This document shows, piece by piece, positions 1-8,085 of a stretch of 34,335 nt of DNA (within the stretch, counting starts at the first letter, position 1; every line of letters begins with the position of its first letter). The DNA lies in the NCBI GenBank assembly GCA_030145425.1, contig JAQYVO010000038.1:1-34335 (forward strand), in the 5' to 3' direction. A program made the translations under genes and the position numbers. The notes below the pieces were generated by a model, which made no database searches, was not told the origin of the DNA, and saw nothing but the letters and a program-made list of their open reading frames with translations. The DNA comes from Chromatiales bacterium. Its GTDB lineage: Bacteria; Pseudomonadota; Gammaproteobacteria; Chromatiales; Chromatiaceae.

Positions 1-165
1 GGCAGCCGCCAGCTGACTTTTGAGCGCCTCGACTTCCCAGGAAGTGACCAGGGGCGGCAACTGGGCGAGCTGCGCCATTGTCTCTTCCAAAGCCTCGGAG
101 GAGGGGTAACTGGCCTGCTGCGCAGCAGACCGCTCCCGCCAGGAGGCGGGAGACCACTTTTTCAT
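1..165 (-). CDS. class II 3-deoxy-7-phosphoheptulonate synthase, N-terminal fragment
   Basis: Only the first 55 codons are in the window; the gene continues past the left edge. The reading frame from the ATG at 163-165 begins MKKWSPASWRERSAAQQ and continues with YP, LE and PPLV motifs. This follows the N-terminal pattern of plant-type (class II) DAHP synthases: W-S/T-P-x-SW, a QQ/YP segment, then PPLV and a basic/acidic helix. The enzyme condenses phosphoenolpyruvate with erythrose 4-phosphate, the first step of the shikimate pathway, in the cytoplasm. No strong Shine-Dalgarno sequence is visible before this ATG. The catalytic core is outside the window, so the call rests on the N-terminal pattern alone. 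It lies downstream of iorB in the same direction, separated by a repeat-bearing gap. Confidence 0.72.
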   Translation of the reverse strand, partial: MKKWSPASWRERSAAQQASYPSSEALEETMAQLAQLPPLVTSWEVEALKSQLAAA

Positions 166-233
166 GGTTGGCTGCACATCGGTAGTGTTTTGATCGCTGG
201 GGGTGTTCAAGAGAATTGCCAACGGGAGGTGTA

Positions 234-261
234 GGGCCGAGGGCCGAGGGCCGAGGGCCAA
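234..261. repeat. heptanucleotide array, left arm (GGGCCGA/GGGCCAA)
   Basis: Three GGGCCGA units (234-240, 241-247, 248-254) and one GGGCCAA (255-261) stand in tandem, followed by a degenerate GGGTAAA. The array is the inverted counterpart of the one at 345-386, so a transcript of the gap could fold into a long stem with an 83-base loop. It lies in the 230-base gap between iorB and the DAHP synthase gene. Confidence 0.85.
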
Positions 262-344
262 GGGTAAAAGGTCGGGGTGCTGAGTGGAAATCGTGTGTTT
301 ATTAGCATTTCGTATCTTGCGTAGTTTCCTAATTTCCTATTTTT

Positions 345-386
345 TTGGCCCTTGGCCCTTGGCCCTTGGCCCTTATCCCTCGGCCC
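345..386. repeat. heptanucleotide array, right arm (TTGGCCC)
   Basis: Four perfect TTGGCCC units (345-372) are followed by TTATCCC and TCGGCCC (373-386). Read on the minus strand the unit is GGGCCAA, the same unit as in the left arm and in the ftsE 3' end. The array starts ten bases after the iorB stop codon and, on the minus strand, ends in a run of A residues. The pair of arms may act as a transcript-end structure, but this is inference. Confidence 0.85.
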
Positions 387-395
387 TTATCAGAC

Positions 396-998
396 TCAAC
401 TTTCCGCCTCCGCGGCGCGCCCTGCCTCGAACGCCTTCTCATTGATCTCAACCAGTTTAGGCTTGCTTGCCCTGAATCGATCCAGAATGGCATTTTTCAG
501 GATGTCCGCGGAAAAAGGGAGATATTTGGAGATGGCCCCGAGCATGACTGTATTGACCAGTTTCGGATTGCCCAGATCCCGGGCAATGGCGCCGGCATCG
601 AAGGCATGGACATTGATACCGGCCTTCTCTATCTGATTAACCGGATCATCCGGGTATTCGTACAGTCCCAGTGTGACCACGGGGGGTTCCTGTTTCACCC
701 GGTTTACCATGGCCACGCCGTCGGGTTTCAGGTGAGAGCACCAGCGCAGCGCCTCCGCCGGTTCGAAACCGACGAGGATGTCCGCTTCCCCCGGGGGAAT
801 GGAGGGTGACAGCACCTGTTTGCCGAACCGCACATGGGAGGTCACCACTCCGCCACGCTGGGCCATGCCGGCAACCTCGGTTTTCTTGACGTCGTAACCC
901 TGGGCCAGAGCGGTTTGGGAAAGGATTTCCGCGGCGGTCATGACACCCTGGCCGCCTATGCCGGAGACCAGGATGTTGGTGGTTGTTGGATTGGTCAA
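396..998 (-). CDS. iorB: indolepyruvate:ferredoxin oxidoreductase, beta (gamma-domain) subunit
   Basis: This is the small subunit of the two-subunit 2-oxoacid:ferredoxin oxidoreductase that oxidatively decarboxylates aryl pyruvates (indolepyruvate, phenylpyruvate) to aryl-acetyl-CoA while reducing ferredoxin. The 200-residue product has the POR-gamma nucleotide-type start GIGGQGV (residues 13-19), the EVAGMAQRGG segment and the EADILVGFEP stretch typical of IorB. The frame has a stop five codons upstream, and no ATG or GTG fits, so the start is a TTG at 996-998 preceded by an AAGTGAG ribosome-binding sequence. The iorA stop lies 59 bases upstream, so the two subunits are probably co-transcribed. 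The 7-base repeat array begins just after the stop. Substrate preference cannot be read from sequence. Confidence 0.9.
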   Translation of the reverse strand: MTNPTTTNILVSGIGGQGVMTAAEILSQTALAQGYDVKKTEVAGMAQRGGVVTSHVRFGKQVLSPSIPPGEADILVGFEPAEALRWCSHLKPDGVAMVNRVKQEPPVVTLGLYEYPDDPVNQIEKAGINVHAFDAGAIARDLGNPKLVNTVMLGAISKYLPFSADILKNAILDRFRASKPKLVEINEKAFEAGRAAEAES

Positions 999-1057
999 AA
1001 CAGGCTCACTTCAAGTCGGTTCAATTAAAAGATGGTTGGAAACGGTATCAACGAACG

Positions 1058-2953
1058 TTATTGCCGGGTAAAGTTTTCCACCTGTACGATGGCATCCGGG
1101 CCGCAGGTCTTCGGGCACAGATCGCAACCGGTGCAGGCCTGGCTGTCGATGCGTACGAAGGCCAGCTCCTTTTCCTTGCCGTTGGGTTTGACCACGGTCT
1201 CCCGACGGGTCACGTAGATGGCCGGACAGCCCACGTCGAGACAGTTCTTGCAGCCCGTGCACTTGTCGTCCTCCACCACGTAAGGCGCCTTGACTTTGTA
1301 GAAGTCCACCAACACGCAGGGCTGGTCGGTGATGATCACCGAGGTGTCCGGGATCTTCACCTCTTCGCGCAGGGCCTTGAACAGGGTGGGCAGTTCGTAG
1401 GGGTTTACCACGTGGATTCGTTCGGGTTTCACTCCCAGCGCCTCGCAGAGTTTGCGGAAGTCCACCTGGGGGGAGTCATCCCCGTGGATGTCCCTGCCGC
1501 TGGCTGGGTTGTCCTGCCCGCCGGTCATGCCAACGGTCCGGTTATCGAGCAGCAGGATGGTGACGTTGCCCCGGTTGTAGGTAATATCGAGCAGACCCTG
1601 CATGCCCATGTGCATGAACGTGGAGTCGCCGATCACGCCGATAATCCGCTTGTTGGCGTCCGCTTCGACACGGCCCTTGTCCATGCCCAGGGCAACGCCC
1701 ATGGAGGCGCCCATGCAGATGGTGGTGTCCAGGGCATTCCAGGGGTGCCCTGCACCCAGGGTATAGCAGCCGATATCCCCGGAGATAGTGGTGTTCCTGA
1801 TCTTGGACAGGCAGTAGTAGATGCCCAGGTGCGGGCAGGCCACGCACATGGTGGGGGGGCGCGGGAATAGGTTCTTTCCGATGTTGACGTCGATCCGCAC
1901 CGAAGGTACCAGGGCGGACTTCTTTTCACCGGCGGCTTCGGCGACGAGCTCTTCACCCAGTAAGCCGGCGATCGCCGGGCGCAGGACATGGGGTGCCAGT
2001 TCCCCCTCCCGAGGCAGGACCTCCTTACCGGTGACCTTGATGCCGGCGGCCTTCATCTCCGTCTCGAGCAGGGGCTCGACCTCTTCCACCACCACCAGTT
2101 GTTCGACGCCGGCGGCAAAGCCGCGGATCATTTCCATGGGGGGAGGATAGCTGAGTCCCAGTTTGATCACCGGGGCCTCCGGAAAAGCCTCCCGGACGTG
2201 CATGTAGGTTGGCCCGCTGGTGACATACCCGATACGCTTGTCCGTGCCGTCCTGAATGCTATTGAGCTCGCTGCCTTCACTGAACTTCCGCAGGGCATCT
2301 TCCCTCTCGAACATCATGGGGATGCGTTTTTTCGCGTTGCCCGGCACCATGACGTACTTGGCCGGATTTTTCTCGAATCCCTGCTCAAGCCGGAATTCCT
2401 TTCGTTCACCAGCAACCACCACGCCCTTGACGTGACAGATGCGGGTGGTCATGCGCACTATCACCGGCGTGCCGAACTGCTCGGACAGTCCGAAAGCCAG
2501 TTTGATGAACTCGTAGGCCTCCTGCGCATCGGCGGGTTCAAGGATGGGAACGTGGGCAAAACGCCCCCAGAAGCGTGAATCCTGCTCATTTTGTGAGGAG
2601 GAGAGCCCCACGTCGTCAGCCACCGCTATGACAAGCCCGGCACCGACGCCGACCACGGTCTGAGTCATCAGGGCATCGGAGGCCACGTTGAGGCCCACGT
2701 GCTTCATGGCACAGAATGCACGGCTGCCGACAATTGAGGCACCGATAGCCACTTCCAGGGAGACCTTCTCGTTGACCGACCACTCGGTGTACATCTCCGG
2801 GTACTGGGAGGCGTACTCCAGTATCTCTGTGGAAGGCGTGCCCGGATAGGCCGCAGCCACCTTGCAGCCGGCTTCCCAGGCGCCACGTGCTACTGCCTCG
2901 TTGCCTGACATGAAGTGCCGGCCGCCGGCCGGGAGGGGATTTACCGCATTCAC
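1058..2953 (-). CDS. iorA: indolepyruvate:ferredoxin oxidoreductase, alpha subunit
   Basis: This large subunit (631 aa) carries the thiamine diphosphate and iron-sulfur centres. It has the PGTPSTEI motif of the pyrimidine-binding domain (about residues 37-44), a CPHLGIYY segment (373-380), and the TPP motif GDS...N (GDS at 442-444, LLDN near 468-471). A C-terminal double 4Fe-4S ferredoxin domain has cysteines 565, 568, 571, 576 and 607, 610, 613, 617. The 5-residue spacing in the first cluster is usual for IorA. The start is a GTG at 2951-2953 with AGGAG nine bases upstream; the later in-frame ATG (residue 15) has no ribosome-binding site. It sits between the CoA-ligase gene and iorB and forms the catalytic pair with the latter. 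The enzyme is oxygen-sensitive in characterised members and works in aromatic amino acid breakdown after transamination. Confidence 0.93.
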   Translation of the reverse strand: MNAVNPLPAGGRHFMSGNEAVARGAWEAGCKVAAAYPGTPSTEILEYASQYPEMYTEWSVNEKVSLEVAIGASIVGSRAFCAMKHVGLNVASDALMTQTVVGVGAGLVIAVADDVGLSSSQNEQDSRFWGRFAHVPILEPADAQEAYEFIKLAFGLSEQFGTPVIVRMTTRICHVKGVVVAGERKEFRLEQGFEKNPAKYVMVPGNAKKRIPMMFEREDALRKFSEGSELNSIQDGTDKRIGYVTSGPTYMHVREAFPEAPVIKLGLSYPPPMEMIRGFAAGVEQLVVVEEVEPLLETEMKAAGIKVTGKEVLPREGELAPHVLRPAIAGLLGEELVAEAAGEKKSALVPSVRIDVNIGKNLFPRPPTMCVACPHLGIYYCLSKIRNTTISGDIGCYTLGAGHPWNALDTTICMGASMGVALGMDKGRVEADANKRIIGVIGDSTFMHMGMQGLLDITYNRGNVTILLLDNRTVGMTGGQDNPASGRDIHGDDSPQVDFRKLCEALGVKPERIHVVNPYELPTLFKALREEVKIPDTSVIITDQPCVLVDFYKVKAPYVVEDDKCTGCKNCLDVGCPAIYVTRRETVVKPNGKEKELAFVRIDSQACTGCDLCPKTCGPDAIVQVENFTRQ

Positions 2954-3002
2954 TCTCGTATTCTCCTGATTAAATTTTTATGGAAGGTGTGTTCCAGGCG
3001 TG

Positions 3003-4298
3003 TCACCGGTTGTCCACGACCCGCACTGCCTTGCCCAGGGAGCGGGGTATCTCCCCAACGCCCTTGATGCTTACTCTGCAGCTGACGCCGATAAAATCCT
3101 TGATGTCTCTCACTACCTTCGCGCAAACGCGATCCCGGTGTTCCTGGGGCTGCTCCATCAGTGGGGGGCTCGCCTCCACGTTGACCACCATGGTGTCCAG
3201 GCTGCCCTCGCGGAAGATCTCGATCTGGTAGAAGGGCGACAGTGTCTCGGTCTGCATCAACACCGATTCCACCTGGGAGGGAAATACATTGACACCACGG
3301 ATAATCAGCATGTCGTCGCTGCGGCCGGTGATGCGCTGCATCCTCACATGTGTGCGCCCACACTTACAGGGTGCGGGGTTCAATACCGAGATGTCCCGGG
3401 TTCGGTAGCGGATGATCGGAAATGCCTCCTTGGTCAGGGAGGTGAAGACGATCTCACCCTCCTCGCCGTAATCCAGTGGCTTGCCGGTGTCCACATCGAC
3501 GCACTCCACCAGGAAATGGTCTTCCCAGATGTGCAGGCCGTTCTTCGCTTCGATGCATTCGTTGGCTACTCCGGGGCCCATGACCTCGGAAAGCCCGTAG
3601 ATGTCGATTGCGTCGATGCCGAGTCGGGACTCCAGTTCGTAGCGCATCTCCTCTGTCCAGGGCTCCGCGCCGTGAATACCCACCTTGAGCGGCAGTTTCC
3701 TGATATCCACGCCCATGGCTTCGGCCTCCTCGGCCAGGTTGAGGGCGTAGGAGGGTGTGCAACTGATGCCCGTGGGTGCAAAGTCCTGCAGCAGCATGAT
3801 CTGTTTCTGGGTCTGGCCTCCGGACATGGGCGTGACCATCACCCCCAGTTCCTCGCCGCCGTAGTGCAGTCCCAGGCCGCCGGTGAAGAGCCCGTAACCA
3901 TAGGCGTTGTGCAGGCGGTCCCCAGGGCGCATGCCGGAGGCTGCGAGGCAGCGCGCCACCAGTTGACCCCAGGTACGTATATCCCGCCGGGTGTAGCCGA
4001 CTACGGTGGGTTTGCCGGTGGTACCCGATGAGGCGTGTATCCTCACCACCTGCTCTGTCGGCACCGCGAACAGGCCGAATGGATAGTTGTCCCTCAGATG
4101 CTCCTTCTTCGTATAGGGCAGCAGCCTGACGTCGTCCAGGGTCTTGATATGGTGGGGTTTGACACCCAGGTCGTCCATGGCGTCGTGATAGAAACTCACG
4201 GTGTGATAACAGCGTTCAACGGTCGCCCGCAGGCGCTTCAGCTGCAGGGCCTGGAGATCCTCCCGAGGCATGGTTTCGACGTCGCTGTGCAGAATCAT
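3003..4298 (-). CDS. paaK: phenylacetate-CoA ligase family enzyme (AMP-forming)
   Basis: The 431-residue product belongs to the PaaK branch of adenylate-forming enzymes, which activate arylacetates with ATP and CoA to arylacetyl-CoA plus AMP. Visible landmarks are the P-loop SSGTTGKP (about residues 90-97), the YGLSEVMGPG segment with the adenine-binding region, YRTRD, and the C-terminal ITGRSDDMLIIRGVNVFPSQ hinge and lid. Length is normal for PaaK (about 430-440). I place the start at the ATG 4296-4298 because it overlaps the thioesterase stop as ATGA, and MILHSDVETMPRE matches family N-termini; an ATG 21 bases upstream is possible. The iorA gene follows. The ligase may recover free arylacetate or act on imported acids; the exact substrate (phenylacetate, indoleacetate or another) is not determined. 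Confidence 0.9.
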   Translation of the reverse strand: MILHSDVETMPREDLQALQLKRLRATVERCYHTVSFYHDAMDDLGVKPHHIKTLDDVRLLPYTKKEHLRDNYPFGLFAVPTEQVVRIHASSGTTGKPTVVGYTRRDIRTWGQLVARCLAASGMRPGDRLHNAYGYGLFTGGLGLHYGGEELGVMVTPMSGGQTQKQIMLLQDFAPTGISCTPSYALNLAEEAEAMGVDIRKLPLKVGIHGAEPWTEEMRYELESRLGIDAIDIYGLSEVMGPGVANECIEAKNGLHIWEDHFLVECVDVDTGKPLDYGEEGEIVFTSLTKEAFPIIRYRTRDISVLNPAPCKCGRTHVRMQRITGRSDDMLIIRGVNVFPSQVESVLMQTETLSPFYQIEIFREGSLDTMVVNVEASPPLMEQPQEHRDRVCAKVVRDIKDFIGVSCRVSIKGVGEIPRSLGKAVRVVDNR

Positions 4299-4741
4299 TT
4301 CTGTTCCCCGTTTATCCAATCAGATACTGAGTCCGGCCGCCGGAATACCGTGCCGGTGAAAAGCCCGACCAATACATCGTCTCCCGTCCTCACCTCCACG
4401 CTATAGAGCCCCGTCCGACCGGTCAGGTTCTCTTCCTTTGCGGTTGCGGTAAGGCGGTCGCCGAGGCGACTGCCGGCTGGAAAGTTGATCTGGGCCGAGA
4501 GGGCCACCGCCACCTTGCCGTGGGAGTTCGAGGCTACCGCGAAGGCAAAATCAGCGAGACTGAAGGTCGCGCCTCCGTGGGTGAGGCCTACGGCATTGAG
4601 CATGTCTTCTGTGACGGTCATGGAGACGCGGCAGTAACCCGGTGCCGTCTCTTCCAGCGCCATACCCAGAAGCCCGGCTAACCGGTCTTCCCGCCGCATC
4701 CATTCGCCGATCTCCTGTGCCTGTGCTGATTGCTCACCCAT
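4295..4741 (-). CDS. paaI: PaaI-type hotdog-fold acyl-CoA thioesterase
   Basis: This 148-residue protein is a single hotdog domain of the PaaI subfamily, which hydrolyses hydroxyphenylacetyl-CoA and related thioesters to release trapped CoA. The HGG motif is at residues 55-57, and the catalytic aspartate lies in the following SLADFAFA helix (about residue 64); both are conserved. Length matches PaaI (about 140-150). It overlaps the ligase start by four bases (ATGA), which suggests translational coupling, and a partner ligase and thioesterase fit a safety valve for aryl-CoA. No strong ribosome-binding site precedes the ATG at 4739-4741, but its distance to the hotdog core agrees with known PaaI proteins. 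Confidence 0.85.
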   Translation of the reverse strand: MGEQSAQAQEIGEWMRREDRLAGLLGMALEETAPGYCRVSMTVTEDMLNAVGLTHGGATFSLADFAFAVASNSHGKVAVALSAQINFPAGSRLGDRLTATAKEENLTGRTGLYSVEVRTGDDVLVGLFTGTVFRRPDSVSDWINGEQK

Positions 4742-4805
4742 AAAGCAGTTATTTTAATCGTCTGGGGGCCTATAAACCAATTTTGTGTTTGTCTGCGTCA
4801 CCGCA

Positions 4806-5462
4806 TCAGGATTTTGGAAGCTCTTCGGTGATCAGGTCGTATCCCAGCTCTTTCAGATGATCATCCAGCCGCTTCGGGTTGTCGGCACGGTATCTGATGA
4901 TTGCTATTCGCATCCCGGTTTCGTCGGGGGAAATCGGCGATACCACCGTTGCGATGTAACCGCCGTACTCGTTGATTGTCTTCATCAGCTTGCCCAGGGC
5001 TCCGGTTTCGTCGGGCAAATGGATCGCTATCCGCGCGGTGTCGGTCAAGTTGGAACCGGTGATCTCCAACAGAAAATCCAGAATGTCGTCTTCCGTGACC
5101 AGGCCTACGAGGCGCCCCTCATCGAGAACCGGCAGGCAGCCGACCTTGTTTTGTCGCATCAGTTTCCCGGCCTCCTCGACCAGGGTATCGGGGGAGCAGG
5201 TCACCGGACTTTTCTGCATCACTTGGTTGATGGTGATACTGGAAGTCAGGTAATTGACCTCTCCGACCGACAGGGTCGTGATATCCGACGGGCCGGAACG
5301 GGCCAGTTCTTTGTGGCTGAAAAGGCCCAGGAGCTGGTCGTTTTCATCCACCACCGGCAGGAACCGGCGATGCTTCTCCGCCATGATCTTGGCGGCGTGG
5401 GTCAGTTTGGTCGAAGCTGTGGTGGTATCCACCGGTTGTGACATGATCTGAGAAACATACAT
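4806..5462 (-). CDS. CBS-CBS-ACT domain protein, AcuB-like
   Basis: The 218-residue protein has two CBS motifs (about residues 7-60 and 78-135) joined to a C-terminal ACT domain (about 140-215, with HLPDETGALGKLMKTINEYGG). CBS pairs bind adenine nucleotides and ACT domains bind amino acids, so this is most likely a cytoplasmic ligand sensor or regulatory subunit rather than an enzyme. The domain order is that of Bacillus AcuB, whose exact function is unclear. It lies between the liv genes and the thioesterase-ligase-ior genes, all in one direction. A role in matching uptake or 2-oxoacid oxidation to amino acid and energy state is an inference from this position. Start is ATG 5460-5462. Confidence 0.82.
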   Translation of the reverse strand: MYVSQIMSQPVDTTTASTKLTHAAKIMAEKHRRFLPVVDENDQLLGLFSHKELARSGPSDITTLSVGEVNYLTSSITINQVMQKSPVTCSPDTLVEEAGKLMRQNKVGCLPVLDEGRLVGLVTEDDILDFLLEITGSNLTDTARIAIHLPDETGALGKLMKTINEYGGYIATVVSPISPDETGMRIAIIRYRADNPKRLDDHLKELGYDLITEELPKS

Positions 5463-5625
5463 GTTGGTAAATCTTCCGTTGGTAGTGTTGACTGTGTAGT
5501 TTAGTATCCGTTCAGAAACGCGTGTTTTCCAGGAACCACGTCATCCCGGCGAATGACGGAAGATGATGTTTATGGACGGATACCAGTTTAGTCCCTTGGC
5601 ACCGGGGTGGGGAGTTTTGTCCCCG

Positions 5626-6351
5626 TCAGTATCCCAGATATGCCTTGCGTACGGCTTCGTCGGCAAGCAAGTCTGATGAACTCGCGGACAGCACAACACG
5701 CCCGGTTTCGAGCACGTATCCCCGATTCGCGATACCCAACGCGGCCCGGGCATTCTGCTCCACCAGCAGGATGGTGACACCCTTTTTGTTCAGCCCCTGA
5801 ATTACCCGGAAGATCTCCTCGACCAGCAGGGGGGCCAGCCCCATGGAGGGCTCGTCCAGGAGCAGAAGCCGGGGGCGCCCCAGAAGGGCGCGACCGATGG
5901 CGAGCATCTGTTGCTGGCCGCCGGAAAGGGTACCCGCGGTCTGTCTGGATCTCTCCTTCAAAATGGGGAACATCTCGTAGATGGATGCCAGTTCCGACTC
6001 CACCCATTCCTTGTCTCGCCGAACGGCGTAGGCGCCGAGCCTCAGGTTGTCGTCCACGCTCAAGGGTGGAAAAACCTGCCTCCCCTCCGGCACATGACAG
6101 ATACCCGCACCTACGATCTGGTGGGAGGCGAGCCGGGTAATATGTCGGCCGTCAAACAGGATCTCTCCGCCGCTGGGTGTGAGCACACCTGAAAGTGTGT
6201 GAAGCAGGGTGGTCTTGCCGGCGCCATTGGCCCCCACCATGGCGACCAGTTCACCCTGTTCCACTTCAAGGGATACCTTGTTCAGGGCCTGTATCGGACC
6301 ATAGTGGGTTGATAGATCCTGGATCTGCAAAAGCGGCGACTCAGAGGGCAT
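5626..6351 (-). CDS. livF: branched-chain-type amino acid ABC transporter ATPase LivF
   Basis: LivF is one of two cytoplasmic ATPases driving the Liv/HAAT importer. The 241-residue product has Walker A GANGAGKTT (residues 40-48), the signature LSGGQQQMLAIGRAL near residue 143, Walker B LLLLDEPS, and the C-terminal YVLETGRVVL of LivF. Its start overlaps the livG stop by 11 bases. It is the last liv gene; the acuB-like gene follows after 163 bases, so read-through into the CoA-ligase/ior genes is possible. HAAT family members carry branched-chain amino acids, but related systems move aromatic acids, amides or urea, so the substrate is not fixed. Confidence 0.93.
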   Translation of the reverse strand: MPSESPLLQIQDLSTHYGPIQALNKVSLEVEQGELVAMVGANGAGKTTLLHTLSGVLTPSGGEILFDGRHITRLASHQIVGAGICHVPEGRQVFPPLSVDDNLRLGAYAVRRDKEWVESELASIYEMFPILKERSRQTAGTLSGGQQQMLAIGRALLGRPRLLLLDEPSMGLAPLLVEEIFRVIQGLNKKGVTILLVEQNARAALGIANRGYVLETGRVVLSASSSDLLADEAVRKAYLGY

Positions 6352-7114
6352 ACTGCACCTCGCCGCCCAGATAGGCCTCGATCACCCGGCGATCGTTTTG
6401 AATCTCTACGGGGGTGCCCTCTGCCAGCCGGCTACCGTAGTCGAGCACCAGAATGCGGTCGGAGACCTGCATTACCAGGCCCATATTGTGTTCCACAAGC
6501 AGCACCGTGATACCCGATTCGCAGATACGGCGAATGAGCTTGCGCATCTCCAGGGTTTCCGTGTCGTTGAGCCCGGCTGCGGGTTCGTCCATCAACAGCA
6601 GCTTCGGCTCTACCGCCAGCGCCCGCGCAATCTCGAGACGTTTGAGCACGCCGTAGGGCAGGGAGCCGGCCTCCTGACCGATGAACTTATCCAGGTGGCA
6701 GATTGCGAGGGCCTCCCGCGCCCATTGCCGGGAAAGCTTTTCCTCACGCTTTATCCGGGGCAACCTTAGGGCCGCACTGAACAGCCCGGTGCGGGTGCGC
6801 AGATGACAACCCACCATGACATTGTCCAGCACGCTCATATTGAAAAACATCTGCAGGTTCTGGAAGGTCCGCGAGACGCCCAGTGCTGCTACCTGGTGGG
6901 GCTGGCGGCCCACGACCCCCTGATCCATGAAGCGGATACTGCCATCGTCCGGGTGGTAGATGCCCGAGAGCATATTGAACAGGGTGGTCTTGCCCGCACC
7001 GTTGGGGCCGATCACCGAGTAGACCTGTCCTGGCGGCACGTCAAAACTGAGATCGGCGATGGCGGTCACACCCCCGAAGGATTTTGTCAGCGCCTCGACT
7101 TCGAGCAGGGCCAT
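6341..7114 (-). CDS. livG: branched-chain-type amino acid ABC transporter ATPase LivG
   Basis: This is the second ATPase of the importer, 257 residues. Walker [10 protein letters not shown] lies at about residues 36-44. The signature is the LivG form [16 protein letters not shown] (YG in place of SGG), followed by LLLMDEPAAGLN and a switch histidine in LLVEHNMGLV. The ATG at 7112-7114 overlaps the livM TAA stop by one base (TAATG) and gives the family N-terminus MALLEVEALTKSFGG, so I reject a longer upstream start. Both ends overlap neighbouring liv genes, pointing to tightly coupled translation of livHMGF. Confidence 0.93.
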   Translation of the reverse strand: MALLEVEALTKSFGGVTAIADLSFDVPPGQVYSVIGPNGAGKTTLFNMLSGIYHPDDGSIRFMDQGVVGRQPHQVAALGVSRTFQNLQMFFNMSVLDNVMVGCHLRTRTGLFSAALRLPRIKREEKLSRQWAREALAICHLDKFIGQEAGSLPYGVLKRLEIARALAVEPKLLLMDEPAAGLNDTETLEMRKLIRRICESGITVLLVEHNMGLVMQVSDRILVLDYGSRLAEGTPVEIQNDRRVIEAYLGGEVQYAL

Positions 7115-8085
7115 TACTCTCCCACCGCGCCAAAAGCGGCGGACCGTCTCCGATTCAGCCACCGAAGGACCAGATTTTGAAGGCCGACGAACAAGCCCTG
7201 GGGAAGAAATATCATCATCAGCATGAGAATCGCGCCGAAGATCATGACCTCGAAGTCTTCGAACACCACCAGCAGTTCAGGCAGAAGGGTGAGGATCAAG
7301 GCACCGAATACGGCGCCGTATGTGGAGGCCATGCCACCGAGTACCACCATGGTGACCAGCTCGATGGAGAAGAAGAAATTGAAGGAGTCCGGACTGATGA
7401 ATGATTGCTGGTGACAAAAAAGACCGCCGGCCAGTGATGCGATGAGGGCGGCCAGCACGAATACGCCGGTCTTCGCCGCCGTCGTATTGATGCCCATCAT
7501 CTCGGCCGCAACTTCCGAACCATGCAGGGCGCGCAGGGCGCGTCCGCTGCGGGAATCTATGATGTTCAGCGCCAGCCATACCACGCCAAGCAGGGTTGCC
7601 CCCATCATCCAGTACCACCTCAGGTCAGTGTCCAGTGCCCAGCCGAACAGGGACAGGGTGGGGATGCCGCCGAGTCCGTCCGGCCCTCCGGTGAGCTGAT
7701 CACCCTGAACCAGGATGATGTTGATGATGATGCCCAGTCCCAGGGTGGCCATGGCCAGGTAGTGACCCTTCAGGCGCAGTATCGGGCGGGATACGAGAAA
7801 AGACACCAGGCCGGTCAGTGCCAGCCCGGCCATGATCGCAGCCCAGGGATCCCAGCCGTAGCGGGTTGTGAGGATTGCGGAGGTATAAGCACCTATGCCG
7901 AAGAAGGCTGCATGGCCGAGGGATATCTGTCCCGCATAGCCCATAAGCAGGTTCAAACTGACCGCGAGGATGGCGTGCAGCAGCGCTGTTACCCCGACCA
8001 CCGTGACGTAATAGTTGTCCGGGAACAGGATCGGCAGCACCACCACGATAGTCGCCAGAAGACAAAGACCGGCCAGCCGCCTCAT
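7114..8085 (-). CDS. livM: branched-chain-type amino acid ABC transporter permease LivM
   Basis: This 323-residue inner-membrane permease is the longer partner of the LivH/LivM heterodimer. Several hydrophobic helices are evident, with the conserved LNLLMGYAGQISLGHAAFFGIGAY segment near residue 45 and the EAA-like loop SRSGRALRALHGSEVAAEMMGIN in the middle that contacts the ATPase. The C-terminus ends in a basic cytoplasmic tail (LRWLNRRRSA). The ATG at 8083-8085 overlaps the livH stop (ATGA). Confidence 0.93.
   Translation of the reverse strand: MRRLAGLCLLATIVVVLPILFPDNYYVTVVGVTALLHAILAVSLNLLMGYAGQISLGHAAFFGIGAYTSAILTTRYGWDPWAAIMAGLALTGLVSFLVSRPILRLKGHYLAMATLGLGIIINIILVQGDQLTGGPDGLGGIPTLSLFGWALDTDLRWYWMMGATLLGVVWLALNIIDSRSGRALRALHGSEVAAEMMGINTTAAKTGVFVLAALIASLAGGLFCHQQSFISPDSFNFFFSIELVTMVVLGGMASTYGAVFGALILTLLPELLVVFEDFEVMIFGAILMLMMIFLPQGLFVGLQNLVLRWLNRRRSAAFGAVGE

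Noticed and set aside
234-386. Heptamer arrays considered as a CRISPR or iteron origin
   Set aside because: Units are seven bases with no spacers, and there are no cas, rep or DnaA-box-like features near them.
983-2578. Long plus-strand frames opposite iorA
   Set aside because: They mirror the codon pattern of iorA and show no recognisable motifs or ribosome-binding sites.
3000-4031. A 343-codon open frame on the plus strand opposite the CoA-ligase gene
   Set aside because: It is antisense to a fully recognisable PaaK and its translation is rich in His, Gly, Asp and Gln with no domain pattern, as expected for the mirror frame of a GC-rich gene.
5539-5558. Palindrome CGTCAT...ATGACG between livF and the CBS-ACT gene
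   Set aside because: Arms of only six bases with a short GC core; it resembles a decayed common intergenic repeat and no second copy was seen in the window.
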